A DNA stretch of 64,000 nt from Sulfurimonas paralvinellae. GTDB taxonomy: Bacteria > Campylobacterota > Campylobacteria > Campylobacterales > Sulfurimonadaceae. The stretch covers positions 930,001-994,000 of the forward strand of contig NZ_CP041406.1 of NCBI RefSeq assembly GCF_014905135.1, given 5' to 3'. A program made the translations under genes and the position numbers. The notes beneath the pieces are model-generated. The model was given only the letters and a program-made list of their open reading frames with translations. It was not told where the DNA came from and searched no databases. Shown here piece by piece: positions 35,367 to 44,420 of this stretch; positions within the stretch are counted from its first letter, which is position 1; each line of letters begins with the position of its first letter.

Positions 35367-37294
35367 CCAATAGGTGTGCCTGCTTTTTTAGGTTTTTCCG
35401 GTCTTATTAAACATAAACCGTCTTCATCCTTAGCAGCAAGAAGCATTCCTTCACTTATCATACCCATGAGTTTTGCAGGTTTGAGGTTGGCTACAACACA
35501 AACCTGAGTATTTTTCAGTTCTTCCGGAGAGTAGAATTCTTTGATACCTGCAACAACTTGTCGCGTTTTATCTTCCCCTAAATCTACCTGTAGTTTTAAG
35601 AGTTTTTTACTTTTTGGAACTTCTTCGGCTTCAACGATTGTACCGACTTTCAGAGATGTTTCAAAGAACTGTCCTATCTCTATAAGATTATCTTGGCTCT
35701 GTGTTGTTTTTTCCTCTTTTTTTGTTTCTTTTGGAGGATTTGGTTCCGATTTCGGTGCTTCTGTCATTAAAGGCTCTTCAACACGAGGGAAGAGAGGCGG
35801 AACTTTTTCTATAGTAAACACCTTGAGAAGTTTTTTGTCAACAACAAGTTCTTTATAACTTTCATTATTGATTTCAAAAGAGAGTGCGTTAGCAATGATT
35901 TTAGTCGTTTCAGGCATAACAGGGTGCAGCATTACAGCTGCTTTTGCCAATATATTGGCAACAACGGCAACTGTTGCAAGCGCTTCATCTTCTTGATTGT
36001 TTTTCATTTTTACCCATGGCTCATACTCTTGAATAACACCATTACCGATGGCAAAAAGTTTCCATAGCTCTTCAAGATATCTATGTGTTTGCAGATTTTC
36101 CATAAAAGAGTCAAGTGAATCAAGAACACTGTTCATATTTTCGAGCTCTTTTGCATGGTATTTTTCGGCATCTTTAGAATCAATGACGAACTCACTGTAT
36201 TTGCCGCTCATACCGATGATACGGTTTAGGAGGTTACCAAGGTCATTGGAGAGTTCTGAATTGATACGATCTATAAATGCACGCTGGGAAAAGTCACCAT
36301 CTTGTCCAAAAGGAACCTCACGCAGCATAAAATAGCGAAGATTTTCTACTCCATAAGCATCGGCAACCTCTTTAGGAGAGACGACATTGCCTTTTGATTT
36401 ACTCATTTTTTCGCCGTCACGTGTCCACCATCCATGCGCACCGATGTGTTTTGGAAGCGGCAGGTCGAGGCTCATTAAAAATGCCGGCCAGTAGATAGCG
36501 TGAAAACGCAGAATGTCTTTTCCTACAAAATGCACATCGGCAGGCCAGTAGTTCATCAGCGCTTCATCTGAGCCATATCCAAGTGCTGTTACATAGTTGA
36601 GCAGGGCATCAAGCCATACATACATAACATGCTTGTCATCATTGATACTTGCAGGCATCTTGACACCCCAGCTAAATGAAGTACGCGTCACAGAGAGGTC
36701 ACGCAGTCCGCCTTTTACAAAGTTAACAACTTCATTTGCACGGGATTTAGGCATAATAAATTCAGGGTTCTCTTCATAATGCTTGAGTAGTCTGTCTTCA
36801 TATTTTGAAAGTTTAAAGAAATAACTCTCTTCTTTTACAACACTTGTACTGCGACCGCAGTCAGGACAGAATTCACCATCGACAAGCTGTGTTTCAGGAA
36901 AGAATGTCTCACAGCTCACGCAGTAATGTCCTTCGTAAAAATCTTTATAAATATCACCTTTTGCATACATCACTTCGAAGGCTTTTTGTACACCTTTCAT
37001 GTGTGCTTCATCTGTTGTACGGATAAATTTGTCATAACTGATGCCAAATTCATCCCAAAGATTTTTAAAAGTCGCACTTATCTCATCTGCAAACTCTTGT
37101 GTCGGCTTGCCTGCTTTTTCAGCTGACTCTTCAATCTTTTGCCCGTGTTCATCCGTACCGGTAAGAAAGAATGTATCTTCGCCCTTCAGTCTTTCATATC
37201 GCGCCATCGTATCGGCGATAAAAGTAGTATAGGCGTGCCCAATATGGGCTTCTCCGTTAACATAGTAGATAGGTGTTGTTATATATTTACTCAA
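35363..37294 (-). CDS. metG: methionyl-tRNA synthetase
   Basis: A class I synthetase of 643 residues. HIGH is at residues 17-20 (GEAHIGHAYTT). A zinc-binding knuckle CVSC...CPDCG follows, and the KMSKS loop is GEKMSKSKGN. The C-terminal EMAP/Trbp111-like tRNA-binding domain (about 535-643) contains LKVGTIVEAEEVPKSKKLLKLQVDLG. It makes Met-tRNA for initiation and elongation. It is downstream of the small Cys-rich gene and fbp. Confidence 0.96.
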   Translation of the reverse strand: MSKYITTPIYYVNGEAHIGHAYTTFIADTMARYERLKGEDTFFLTGTDEHGQKIEESAEKAGKPTQEFADEISATFKNLWDEFGISYDKFIRTTDEAHMKGVQKAFEVMYAKGDIYKDFYEGHYCVSCETFFPETQLVDGEFCPDCGRSTSVVKEESYFFKLSKYEDRLLKHYEENPEFIMPKSRANEVVNFVKGGLRDLSVTRTSFSWGVKMPASINDDKHVMYVWLDALLNYVTALGYGSDEALMNYWPADVHFVGKDILRFHAIYWPAFLMSLDLPLPKHIGAHGWWTRDGEKMSKSKGNVVSPKEVADAYGVENLRYFMLREVPFGQDGDFSQRAFIDRINSELSNDLGNLLNRIIGMSGKYSEFVIDSKDAEKYHAKELENMNSVLDSLDSFMENLQTHRYLEELWKLFAIGNGVIQEYEPWVKMKNNQEDEALATVAVVANILAKAAVMLHPVMPETTKIIANALSFEINNESYKELVVDKKLLKVFTIEKVPPLFPRVEEPLMTEAPKSEPNPPKETKKEEKTTQSQDNLIEIGQFFETSLKVGTIVEAEEVPKSKKLLKLQVDLGEDKTRQVVAGIKEFYSPEELKNTQVCVVANLKPAKLMGMISEGMLLAAKDEDGLCLIRPEKPKKAGTPIG

Positions 37295-37309
37295 TTTTTC
37301 AATCCTTCT

Positions 37310-37516
37310 TTAAAATTCAAATCCACCAGTATCTCCCTTGGACATACTGTTGTAGACCGCTTTGACATACTCATCCCTGAGCTGGCAGCCTATATAGAGT
37401 TCGCATGCAGAACAGCTTTTGTGTCCTTTTTCGTTCTGACATGCTTGAACTTTCTTTATCATCTCGTCAAGATGCAGTTCAAATTTATCTTTTGCGTCGT
37501 TATGCATTGTCTGCAT
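37310..37516 (-). CDS. small cysteine-rich protein of unknown function
   Basis: A 68-residue protein with four cysteines arranged C-x9-C-x2-C-x6-C ([19 protein letters not shown]), probably binding zinc or an iron-sulfur cluster. It starts inside the fbp 3' end (17-bp overlap) and ends 15 bp before metG, so all are one operon. A small gene occupies the same place in C. jejuni (recalled), which argues that it is real. Confidence 0.75.
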   Translation of the reverse strand: MQTMHNDAKDKFELHLDEMIKKVQACQNEKGHKSCSACELYIGCQLRDEYVKAVYNSMSKGDTGGFEF

Positions 37517-38342
37517 AGACCTCTTTTACACGCTTGACTTCATATTCTGTTCCAAAAAAACATGGAGATGTGTCATGTAGGTGTGCATAACCAAGGTCTA
37601 ACAGTCTTTCATGACCATTTATAGCGATACCGCCTGCTTTTTCATACACAAAAGCAAAAGGAAAGACCTCAAAAAGACGGCGTAGTTTTCCTTCAGGTTT
37701 GTCACTTGTCGCAGGATAGCTGAAAAGTCCACCGCCTTTGAGGAGTATTTGATGCAGGTCTGGAACCATGCCTCCGGAATAACGCAAACGATAGCCTTCA
37801 GCAAAAAAACCGTCTATCATTGCCTTATGGTAGAGAGGCCAGTTTTGCTGTGTGCCTCCCGGTGCCATAAGTTTGCCCTTTTGCGTGAGGCGTACTTCTT
37901 TTACAAATTCAAAATCACCGGCTTGCAGCAGGTAAAGTTTTACTTTATTATATGCAAAGACCATTTCCACACGCGGACCATAGACAACATAACAGGCCGC
38001 AACCATATTCTGTGAACCAAAATTACCTTCATAGATGCCAAAAATAGAACCGACACTCAGGTTTACATCTATAAGTGAAGAGCCGTCAAGTGGATCATAA
38101 GAGATGAAATATTTGCCGTTTTCATGCAGTACTTCTGCGTGTTCTTTCTCTTCTGAAGATATGGTATTTACATCTTCTACGCGTGAGAACTCTTCTGCAA
38201 TTATCATGTCGCATTTGATATCAAGCTCAAGTTGTGTCTCTCCGGAAGAATTCTCCTGTTGGGAGTAACCTATGTCTTTTACATCTATCGCTGTTTTTAT
38301 TCTTTTTGCGCTGATCTGTATCGCTTCAAATATTTTATCCAT
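37500..38342 (-). CDS. fbp: fructose-1,6-bisphosphatase, class I
   Basis: Gluconeogenic enzyme, needed in an autotroph to build hexoses. Class I motifs are [22 protein letters not shown] (metal and substrate site), [14 protein letters not shown] and [15 protein letters not shown] start at ATG 38342 ([11 protein letters not shown], 280 residues), since AGGAAG lies 7 bases before it; a longer in-frame reading would run into mobB. The mobB stop lies just 2 bases before this start. Confidence 0.94.
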   Translation of the reverse strand: MDKIFEAIQISAKRIKTAIDVKDIGYSQQENSSGETQLELDIKCDMIIAEEFSRVEDVNTISSEEKEHAEVLHENGKYFISYDPLDGSSLIDVNLSVGSIFGIYEGNFGSQNMVAACYVVYGPRVEMVFAYNKVKLYLLQAGDFEFVKEVRLTQKGKLMAPGGTQQNWPLYHKAMIDGFFAEGYRLRYSGGMVPDLHQILLKGGGLFSYPATSDKPEGKLRRLFEVFPFAFVYEKAGGIAINGHERLLDLGYAHLHDTSPCFFGTEYEVKRVKEVYADNA

Positions 38343-38344
38343 TC

Positions 38345-38848
38345 TTACACTTCCTTTGCGTTGTTTAGTATCCACTCTATGACTTCATTTGTGTCATTGA
38401 GATTTAATATATCTACATTCTCTGGCACGGCATATTTTTTCATATCTATCGAGTCATCGACAGCCAAGGCATTCATATAGGGAAAATAATCCTCATCTAT
38501 TTCATTGCGAAAGATGCTTATGCGAGGAAGCGGGAGATTTTTGAGCCCCTCGACCAACAAAATATCGAACCTGTCAAAAAGTCGTATCATATCTTCTAGT
38601 TCCGAATGTCTGTTCGAGAAGTATGTTGTACGATTAGGGGAGGTCACTATCACTTCCGCACCTGTATCGCTGAATTTGTAACTGTCTTTTCCTTCTACGT
38701 CAAAACGGGCTTTATCTTTTGGATCATGTTTTATAATAGCAACTTCAAGCTTATGTTCGTGAATCAATTTTCTTGCGACTTTTAGGATCAAAGTCGTTTT
38801 TCCACTGTTTGAAGGGCCGGTAAATGCTACTGCTAATCTTTTATTCAA
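38345..38848 (-). CDS. mobB: molybdopterin-guanine dinucleotide biosynthesis adapter MobB
   Basis: A P-loop GTPase that supports attachment of GMP to molybdopterin. The P-loop is [11 protein letters not shown] near the N-terminus, followed by AIIKHDPKD and [16 protein letters not shown] place the start at a TTG (38848, NKRLAVAF...). The extra 22 residues of the longer ATG frame would run into the upstream intergenic region and look unlike MobB, though that start cannot be excluded. Next gene downstream is fbp, as in C. jejuni (recalled). Confidence 0.85.
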   Translation of the reverse strand: MNKRLAVAFTGPSNSGKTTLILKVARKLIHEHKLEVAIIKHDPKDKARFDVEGKDSYKFSDTGAEVIVTSPNRTTYFSNRHSELEDMIRLFDRFDILLVEGLKNLPLPRISIFRNEIDEDYFPYMNALAVDDSIDMKKYAVPENVDILNLNDTNEVIEWILNNAKEV

Positions 38849-38933
38849 ATGAGACTCGGTTATTAAAATATATGAGATTATACAAAAGAAGAGTTTAATA
38901 AGATATAATTTCATCTAAAATTTAAGGTAGAAA

Positions 38934-39392
38934 ATGAAAACTTTTGCAATTATTTTACTTATAACGATACTTTTTAACGGTTGTGCACAGCAAAATGCAT
39001 TTGAAAAGTTTGATCTCAGTGCTACAAGAGAGTTGAGTGAAGATTCCATCCAGAGTCTAAAGATTACACAGGGTGATAAAATTATAGGCATAGTCAACGC
39101 TATTTATCTCAATAAAGTCTTACCGAATGAATACAAAGACAATGAATATTTTTATGTTTACTATTATATGAAAGAGGGCGATATGAATGTAAGTTTTACA
39201 CTTAACGGTGAGCCAAGTATGCTGCGTGAGGAACTCCCTGCCCAAAATGAGTTTTCAAACTTGACATCGTTCTTAGCCCCTTGGAGCAAATATTATCTGC
39301 TTGGATTTAAAAAGCAGGGAAATGTATTGAAATTATCAATTAACACCAATGTAGCAGCAAATGCTACTTTGGAGTTCGTAAAAGACAAATAA
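38934..39392 (+). CDS. small lipoprotein of unknown function
   Basis: A 152-residue protein with lipobox LFNGC (lipidated Cys17). The mature part is beta-rich, with a region of about 110 residues that may form an Ig-like fold. It is divergent from mobB and convergent with yggT. A lipoprotein gene in the same neighbourhood exists in C. jejuni (recalled). No motif suggests a function. Confidence 0.75.
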   Translation: MKTFAIILLITILFNGCAQQNAFEKFDLSATRELSEDSIQSLKITQGDKIIGIVNAIYLNKVLPNEYKDNEYFYVYYYMKEGDMNVSFTLNGEPSMLREELPAQNEFSNLTSFLAPWSKYYLLGFKKQGNVLKLSINTNVAANATLEFVKDK

Positions 39393-39397
39393 ATAAA

Positions 39398-39676
39398 CTA
39401 TATACTTCGCAGTATGGACGATAAGACAACAATAAGAACCTGCAGGGCAATGATGATAATCAACGGTGCAAAGTCCAATCCGTTGAGATTTGTCGGCATA
39501 AATCTACGTATAAAGGCATATGCCGGCTCTGTAACTCTATATAAAAACTGAACGATTGGATTATATGGATCAGGATTGACAAAACTAAGCAGCGCTGCAA
39601 TAATAATAACCCAAATATAAACGTTTATAAGACTAATAACGATTCCGCCGATCCCTTGAATAATATCTACTATCAT
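39398..39676 (-). CDS. yggT: YggT family membrane protein
   Basis: A 92-residue protein with two hydrophobic stretches around LINVYIWVIIIAALLSFV and FAPLIIIIALQVLIVVL, flanking the family motif DPYNPIVQFLYRVTEPAYAFIRR. YggT proteins are linked to membrane or osmotic functions and, in chloroplasts, cytochrome assembly; the bacterial role is unclear. It overlaps the GluRS-like gene by 4 bp. Confidence 0.88.
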   Translation of the reverse strand: MIVDIIQGIGGIVISLINVYIWVIIIAALLSFVNPDPYNPIVQFLYRVTEPAYAFIRRFMPTNLNGLDFAPLIIIIALQVLIVVLSSILRSI

Positions 39677-40887
39677 TTTTTGATAATCTCCCCAATATAG
39701 TTTTTAAGATGCTTGTAAACTTCCGGAAGTTCAGGTGCATCTTGTGAGTTTGTAAGTAAAATTGACATGATTTTTGCTAATTCCGATTCTTCCAAACCTG
39801 TTCTTTGTTCTAACATATTTGCAAAGGCATCATATGTATCATAATGAGACTCGTCTTCTTTAATGACCTGCGTGACCTCTTTATAGTGTTTTGCAAGCTT
39901 CTGCGGCACTTCTCTTGTCTCAAAGACAGGTTTTATCTTCTCTTTGAGTTCTTTTGTGGTGCTTACTTTATCTAAATAAAGCTTTGCCAAGCCGCCAATG
40001 TCGGCATCTGCAAAGCCGACATAACGTGAAAGTTCTTTATTTGACATTTTTCTTAAATGTTCACGGTTTATCTTTTTGAGTTGTTCTTTATCAAACTTTT
40101 CACTGCTTTTAGAGATGCTGTCTATATCAAAGAACTCTATTGCATCATCAAGCGTGAAGATTTCTTTGTCTACCTCAAATACGGTTGATACTAAATAATT
40201 TGAAATAGCTTCCGGTAGAAAACCTTCTTCTAAAAGTGATGTAATTGTCGGTAGTTCTTCACCTGTAATTTCAGGAATATAAACATACTCTATGGTTTTG
40301 TTGTAACCGAGTTGTTTGCGTATATGTTCCTGTTTAAGCGTGTTAATTTTATTCTTTTCATCTGTGATAACAAAAGAGATGTCACTCAGCATATCATCAA
40401 CAGCAGCGGCAAAATCCGGTGTGGAAGTTTTATCGCGATTGAGGATAATAAAACTGTCAAAAGAATTCGAATCATTGCTACTTTCAGGACGCTTGATACG
40501 TACGACAAAAGGATGTTCATTGTCAATAACAAGCTCTGCAGGCAGATTTGCACAGGCATCATCATACATATAGGGTTTGCCGGCTTCATGAGCCTCTTGA
40601 CGCTTTTTTTCGATCCACTCATCTGAACAAAAACAGTTAAATGCTTTTTTTTCATGCAAAAGCTGCAGTGCCATTGCTGCATGAAAGCGGGCATTTTGAC
40701 TTTTACTGATGATCTGTGAATACTCTAATGAAAAAAGTGTTAAAAGTTCGGGGCTTTGTCTGTCTTCGTCATCAATTACTATAGCAAAATTCTCATCTCT
40801 TTGCTTTGAAACAATATAATTCAACAGTGCTGTTCTTAAGTCGTTGATATTCATTTCACCTTGAGAATCCGGTGCATATCTAAGCAT
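39673..40887 (-). CDS. glutamyl-tRNA synthetase-like protein lacking catalytic signature motifs
   Basis: A 404-residue protein clearly of GluRS descent. The N-terminus LRYAPDSQGEMNINDLRTAL aligns with the canonical RFAPSPTGYLHIGGLRTAL, but HIGG is NIND. The RGDDH segment is TDEKN. The KLSKR loop before EEGYLPEALLNYL is missing: EITGEELPTITSLLEEGFLP is seen instead. FTLDDAIEFFDIDSISKSSEKFD keeps the GluRS-specific helical region. The frame is intact and slightly short. It overlaps yggT, the place that C. jejuni gltX occupies (recalled). Aminoacylation is unlikely; a tRNA-binding or regulatory role, or slow decay, are alternatives. Confidence 0.82.
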   Translation of the reverse strand: MLRYAPDSQGEMNINDLRTALLNYIVSKQRDENFAIVIDDEDRQSPELLTLFSLEYSQIISKSQNARFHAAMALQLLHEKKAFNCFCSDEWIEKKRQEAHEAGKPYMYDDACANLPAELVIDNEHPFVVRIKRPESSNDSNSFDSFIILNRDKTSTPDFAAAVDDMLSDISFVITDEKNKINTLKQEHIRKQLGYNKTIEYVYIPEITGEELPTITSLLEEGFLPEAISNYLVSTVFEVDKEIFTLDDAIEFFDIDSISKSSEKFDKEQLKKINREHLRKMSNKELSRYVGFADADIGGLAKLYLDKVSTTKELKEKIKPVFETREVPQKLAKHYKEVTQVIKEDESHYDTYDAFANMLEQRTGLEESELAKIMSILLTNSQDAPELPEVYKHLKNYIGEIIKK

Positions 40888-40984
40888 TAAACTTCCTAAA
40901 TTTTTTTTGAAATTCTAACAAAACTTTACTTAACATCTAAGGGTATTTTGATAAAATATCATTTTATTAAAAGGTTTTACAAGA

Positions 40985-43243
40985 ATGAGCAAAAAGAAAG
41001 ATTTTTTACATACAATAGTTGAAGAAGACCTCAAAGCAGGTAAATATAAAGAGATCGTGACAAGGTTTCCTCCTGAACCAAATGGTTTTCCCCATATAGG
41101 TCATGCGAAATCTATATATATAAATTTCGGTATTGCGCGTGATTTTCACGGTCGATGTAATCTCAGAATGGATGATACCAACCCAACAGCAGAAGAGACA
41201 AAATATGTTGAAGCACTTGAAGATGCCGTAGAGTGGCTTGGTTTTGAATGGGATAAACCGGTGCGTTTTACATCTGATTATTTTTCCAAACTCTATGAGT
41301 ATGCGCAAGAACTCATCAAAATGGGTAAAGCATATGTTGACAGTTTAGATGAAGAGCAGATGCGTGAGTACCGCGGGACTGTTACACAGCCGGGAAAAAG
41401 AAGTGTCTATGCCGAGCGTAGTATTGAAGAGAATTTAGACTTGTTTGAGAGAATGAAAAAGGGCGAGTTTAAAGACGGTGAACATGTTTTACGAGCCAAA
41501 ATCGATATGAGTGCGGCAAATATGAAGATGAGAGACCCACTGCTTTATAGAATTAGACACGTGCATCATCACAGAACGGCTGATGAGTGGTCTATCTACC
41601 CAATGTATGACTTTGCTCACTGTCTTTCTGATTATATAGAAGGTGTAACGCACTCCATCTGTACTTTAGAGTTTGAAAACAACCGTGATATCTATGACTG
41701 GGTACTTGACACACTTGAACTTAAGCCGCCACGTCCATACCAGCATGAGTTTGCAAGGCTGAATATTACCTACACGGTAATGAGTAAGCGAAAACTTTTG
41801 GAACTGGTTGAAGGCAAGTATGTTAACGGCTGGGATGATCCTCGTCTTCCTACTATTGCAGGATACAGAAGAAGAGGGTACACACGCGAAGCTATACTTA
41901 ATTTTTGTGAGCAGATCGGTGTAGCCAAAGCAAATTCGACAGTTGATGTTTCACAACTTGAATTTTGCATAAGAGATGACCTTAACACCAAAGTGCCTCG
42001 CGTGATGTGTGTGCTTAACCCTCTGAAAGTGACAATAGAGAACTATGAGGGCAGGGAAGAACTCGAAGCCTCTTATTATCCGCAGGATGTACCAAAAGAG
42101 GGTTCAAGAAAGATACCTTTTTCAAAAGAGATATATATTGACCGTGAAGATTTCAATGAAAATCCTCCAAAAGGTTACTTCCGTCTGACACCAGAGCAGC
42201 CTGTACGATTGAAAAGCGCTTATATCATCAAGTGCAAAGAGATCATCAAAGACGAAGATGGAAATATAACTGAGATAAAAGCGGAATATTTCCCTGATTC
42301 CAAAAGTGGTGAAGATAAAAGCGGCATCAAAGTAAAAAGCGCCATCCAATGGGTGAGTGCAGCAGATGCAAAACAGGTGGAGGTAAGACTCTATGACAGA
42401 CTCTATAAGAGTGAAGCACCCGAAAGTATTGAGGATCTCAATCCCAATTCCTTAAAGATTATAAAAAATGCACTTATTGAACCTGCCGTCATTACTCAAA
42501 AACCGGATGAAAGATTTCAATTTGAGAGAGAAGGGTACTTTTATGCTGATCCGGTTGACTATAGCGATGAAAATCCAGTATTTAACAAAATTGTCGGATT
42601 GAAAGACTCTTGGGGTAAAAAGACAGAAAAAAGAGCACCGAGAAATCAGCGTAAACCTAAAGAAAAACCGGTACAGGTTGATGGCGAAGTCGTATCAATG
42701 ACTGAAAAAGAGCAGGCTCTCTATGATGACTACACAAAAAGACTCGATCTTAACACTGAAGTGGCAAACACCATAGCCAGAGATGAAAAACTGGCATCGT
42801 TCTTTGCAGATGCATTGGCACAATGCACATCTTCTACAATCTTAGCCAACCTTGTGGCAAATGAAGTTGCCAGAGAGTTAAAAGATAAAGAACTCACTGA
42901 GGTGAAATTTGACGCTAAAGGCGTAGCAGAGCTTGCCAAGATGATCGATGAAGAGATTATCTCAAATAAAATTGCCAAGCAGGTCTTTGAATCAATGGCA
43001 AAAACTGGAGAAAATCCTACACAGATCGTTGAAGAAAAAGGCCTTGTACAGATCAGTGACCCAGCTCAAATTTTACCAATCATTGAAGATGTTATGACAA
43101 AGAACCCTGATAATGTAAGTAAATTTAAAGCGGGCAATACAAAACTGCTCGGTTTCTTTGTAGGACAGGTACTTAAAGCAACAGGTGGCAAAGCAAATCC
43201 AAAAGTTGTTAATGAGCTTGTAGCAAAAAAATTACAGGAGTAA
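40985..43243 (+). CDS. glnS: glutaminyl-tRNA synthetase with C-terminal YqeY domain
   Basis: A class I synthetase of 752 residues that charges tRNA-Gln directly. HIGH is at residues 37-40 (EPNGFPHIGHAKS); the KMSKS-type loop is VMSKRKL. The two beta-barrel anticodon domains extend to about 560. Residues ~575-752 form a GatB/YqeY tail (ARDEKLASFFADAL...NKIAKQVFESMAKTGENPTQIV), an extension also known from Deinococcus GlnRS. Campylobacter and Helicobacter lack GlnRS and use GatCAB, so this gene is notable for the phylum. It is divergent from the GluRS-like gene. Confidence 0.95.
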   Translation: MSKKKDFLHTIVEEDLKAGKYKEIVTRFPPEPNGFPHIGHAKSIYINFGIARDFHGRCNLRMDDTNPTAEETKYVEALEDAVEWLGFEWDKPVRFTSDYFSKLYEYAQELIKMGKAYVDSLDEEQMREYRGTVTQPGKRSVYAERSIEENLDLFERMKKGEFKDGEHVLRAKIDMSAANMKMRDPLLYRIRHVHHHRTADEWSIYPMYDFAHCLSDYIEGVTHSICTLEFENNRDIYDWVLDTLELKPPRPYQHEFARLNITYTVMSKRKLLELVEGKYVNGWDDPRLPTIAGYRRRGYTREAILNFCEQIGVAKANSTVDVSQLEFCIRDDLNTKVPRVMCVLNPLKVTIENYEGREELEASYYPQDVPKEGSRKIPFSKEIYIDREDFNENPPKGYFRLTPEQPVRLKSAYIIKCKEIIKDEDGNITEIKAEYFPDSKSGEDKSGIKVKSAIQWVSAADAKQVEVRLYDRLYKSEAPESIEDLNPNSLKIIKNALIEPAVITQKPDERFQFEREGYFYADPVDYSDENPVFNKIVGLKDSWGKKTEKRAPRNQRKPKEKPVQVDGEVVSMTEKEQALYDDYTKRLDLNTEVANTIARDEKLASFFADALAQCTSSTILANLVANEVARELKDKELTEVKFDAKGVAELAKMIDEEIISNKIAKQVFESMAKTGENPTQIVEEKGLVQISDPAQILPIIEDVMTKNPDNVSKFKAGNTKLLGFFVGQVLKATGGKANPKVVNELVAKKLQE

Positions 43244-43249
43244 GTTTAT

Positions 43250-43280
43250 AAAAAAGCTGATTTTCTTATTGGCTTTTTTT
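43250..43280 (+). terminator. probable terminator of glnS
   Basis: An inverted repeat AAAAAAGC (43250-43257) and GCTTTTTT (43272-43279), with a run of T, lies 7 bases after the glnS stop. Stem composition is AT-rich. Confidence 0.5.
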
Positions 43281-43541
43281 CTTACGCGTTTTATACGCTA
43301 ATTGAATAATCCTCATGTGCTTCAAAAATGTGTACACAAATGCAATGTGCTCAATCAAGTGTTTATGAAAGTACTTATTTTAGGGAGTTTTTAGAGAAAA
43401 GTTGGTGACCCCGAGGAGAGGGTCACCTACATCTCAAAACACCCATAAACAGGGCTCTTAATTGAGTGTCAAAGAGTTTGTGTGCACAAAATTTGTGCCT
43501 AAATTTTATGAAAATATTGTACACTGTTTTTATATCTCAAG
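43281..43541. other. non-coding region with left att repeat
   Basis: Between glnS and the first element gene I see no reading frame of note. The stretch contains the left direct repeat (listed separately) and an inverted GGTGACCC/GGGTCACC at 43404-43411 and 43420-43427. Confidence 0.5.
43315..43419 (+). repeat. left direct repeat of integrative element (att side)
   Basis: This ~105-bp stretch is nearly identical to 47438-47541, with about six differences. Its last part, TTGGTGACCCCGAGGAG (43402-43418), copies the 3' end of the tRNA-Glu gene. This is what integration at a tRNA 3' end by a tyrosine recombinase leaves behind. Confidence 0.8.
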
Positions 43542-44420
43542 TCAAGAAAACTTAGCTAAATAATACTCAGTTATTTGTATGCGATGATGATTAATCTCTT
43601 TACTCACGAATTGACAGGCTTCAATATGAGATAAACCTTCTTCTCTTTTTTCTTCATATAATTCTTTTGTGTAAAATGCTCTTATGTCGTGTGAAGCCAT
43701 ATCGTACTTCTGCAAGTGCCTGTAATAAGTGCTTTGATGTGGTATTTTGACATTTTGTGCTTTAAGTTTTAAGAGCATGAGTTTTAATTCAAGAGAGATA
43801 ATTTTTGCATTGTACATCTGTCCGCCTTTACCTTTTACTGAGTGTAGTTTTAAATTATCAAGATGTTTCTCTAAGTCATTGATGACTGTATATGCTTCTG
43901 AAACTCGAAAGCCTGTCTCGTATTGCACTTGTGCTATTACACTAAGTGGAGAGTTTAATTCATTGATTACATCTGTGGGATGAAACGAAGTTGTTATAGG
44001 TTTAGGCTCTCCGAATGTGTCGCCTCGTTCAATCGCATCTTCTTTATAAATTGCAACTATTTCATTAAAAATGCCTCTATCCAAATCAATACTAACGTTA
44101 CTCTGTTGTAAACCTTGAACAAGCCCAGACCATCCTCTAATATAGTCCTCTTGGGCAGAAAAAGAGGAGATGCTCTGTAATCTCTGTTCCAAAAACATAC
44201 TCATATTTTCTTCTGTCATAAGTTCATTTAGTTTTCCATCTAGTTCTTGTTCTTCTGCAAACTCCTTAAAGTCTTTGAAGTAACTATCTCGTTTTATTCT
44301 CGTTGCATCTGAGTGAGTTCTATTGGAATTTGTACCGTTTCTTTTCTCTTTAAAACCTGCAAGACGAAAGTTTGCATCTCGCACCTGTTTTTCAAATGTT
44401 GATCCTTTTAGATTAGCCAT
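43542..44420 (-). CDS. tyrosine recombinase-like protein
   Basis: A 292-residue protein. The catalytic pattern of tyrosine recombinases can be followed: Arg in YETGFRVSEA, Lys in VKGKGGQ, HDIRAFYTKEL (HxxR), a His in EINHHRIQITEYYL and the final Tyr there. The N-terminal half (about 1-145) is a helical SAM-like core-binding region. It overlaps the HTH gene by 8 bp. It differs strongly from the element's other integrase, so its target may be different. Confidence 0.72.
   Translation of the reverse strand: MANLKGSTFEKQVRDANFRLAGFKEKRNGTNSNRTHSDATRIKRDSYFKDFKEFAEEQELDGKLNELMTEENMSMFLEQRLQSISSFSAQEDYIRGWSGLVQGLQQSNVSIDLDRGIFNEIVAIYKEDAIERGDTFGEPKPITTSFHPTDVINELNSPLSVIAQVQYETGFRVSEAYTVINDLEKHLDNLKLHSVKGKGGQMYNAKIISLELKLMLLKLKAQNVKIPHQSTYYRHLQKYDMASHDIRAFYTKELYEEKREEGLSHIEACQFVSKEINHHRIQITEYYLAKFS

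Noticed and set aside
38849-38914. N-terminal extension of MobB from the ATG at 38914
   Set aside because: The 22 extra residues are hydrophobic and unlike MobB, and they run into the promoter region of the divergent lipoprotein gene.
39673-40887. GluRS-like gene as a frameshifted pseudogene
   Set aside because: The frame is open over 404 codons and the sequence is colinear with GluRS through the lost motifs; replacement, not frame change, explains the loss.
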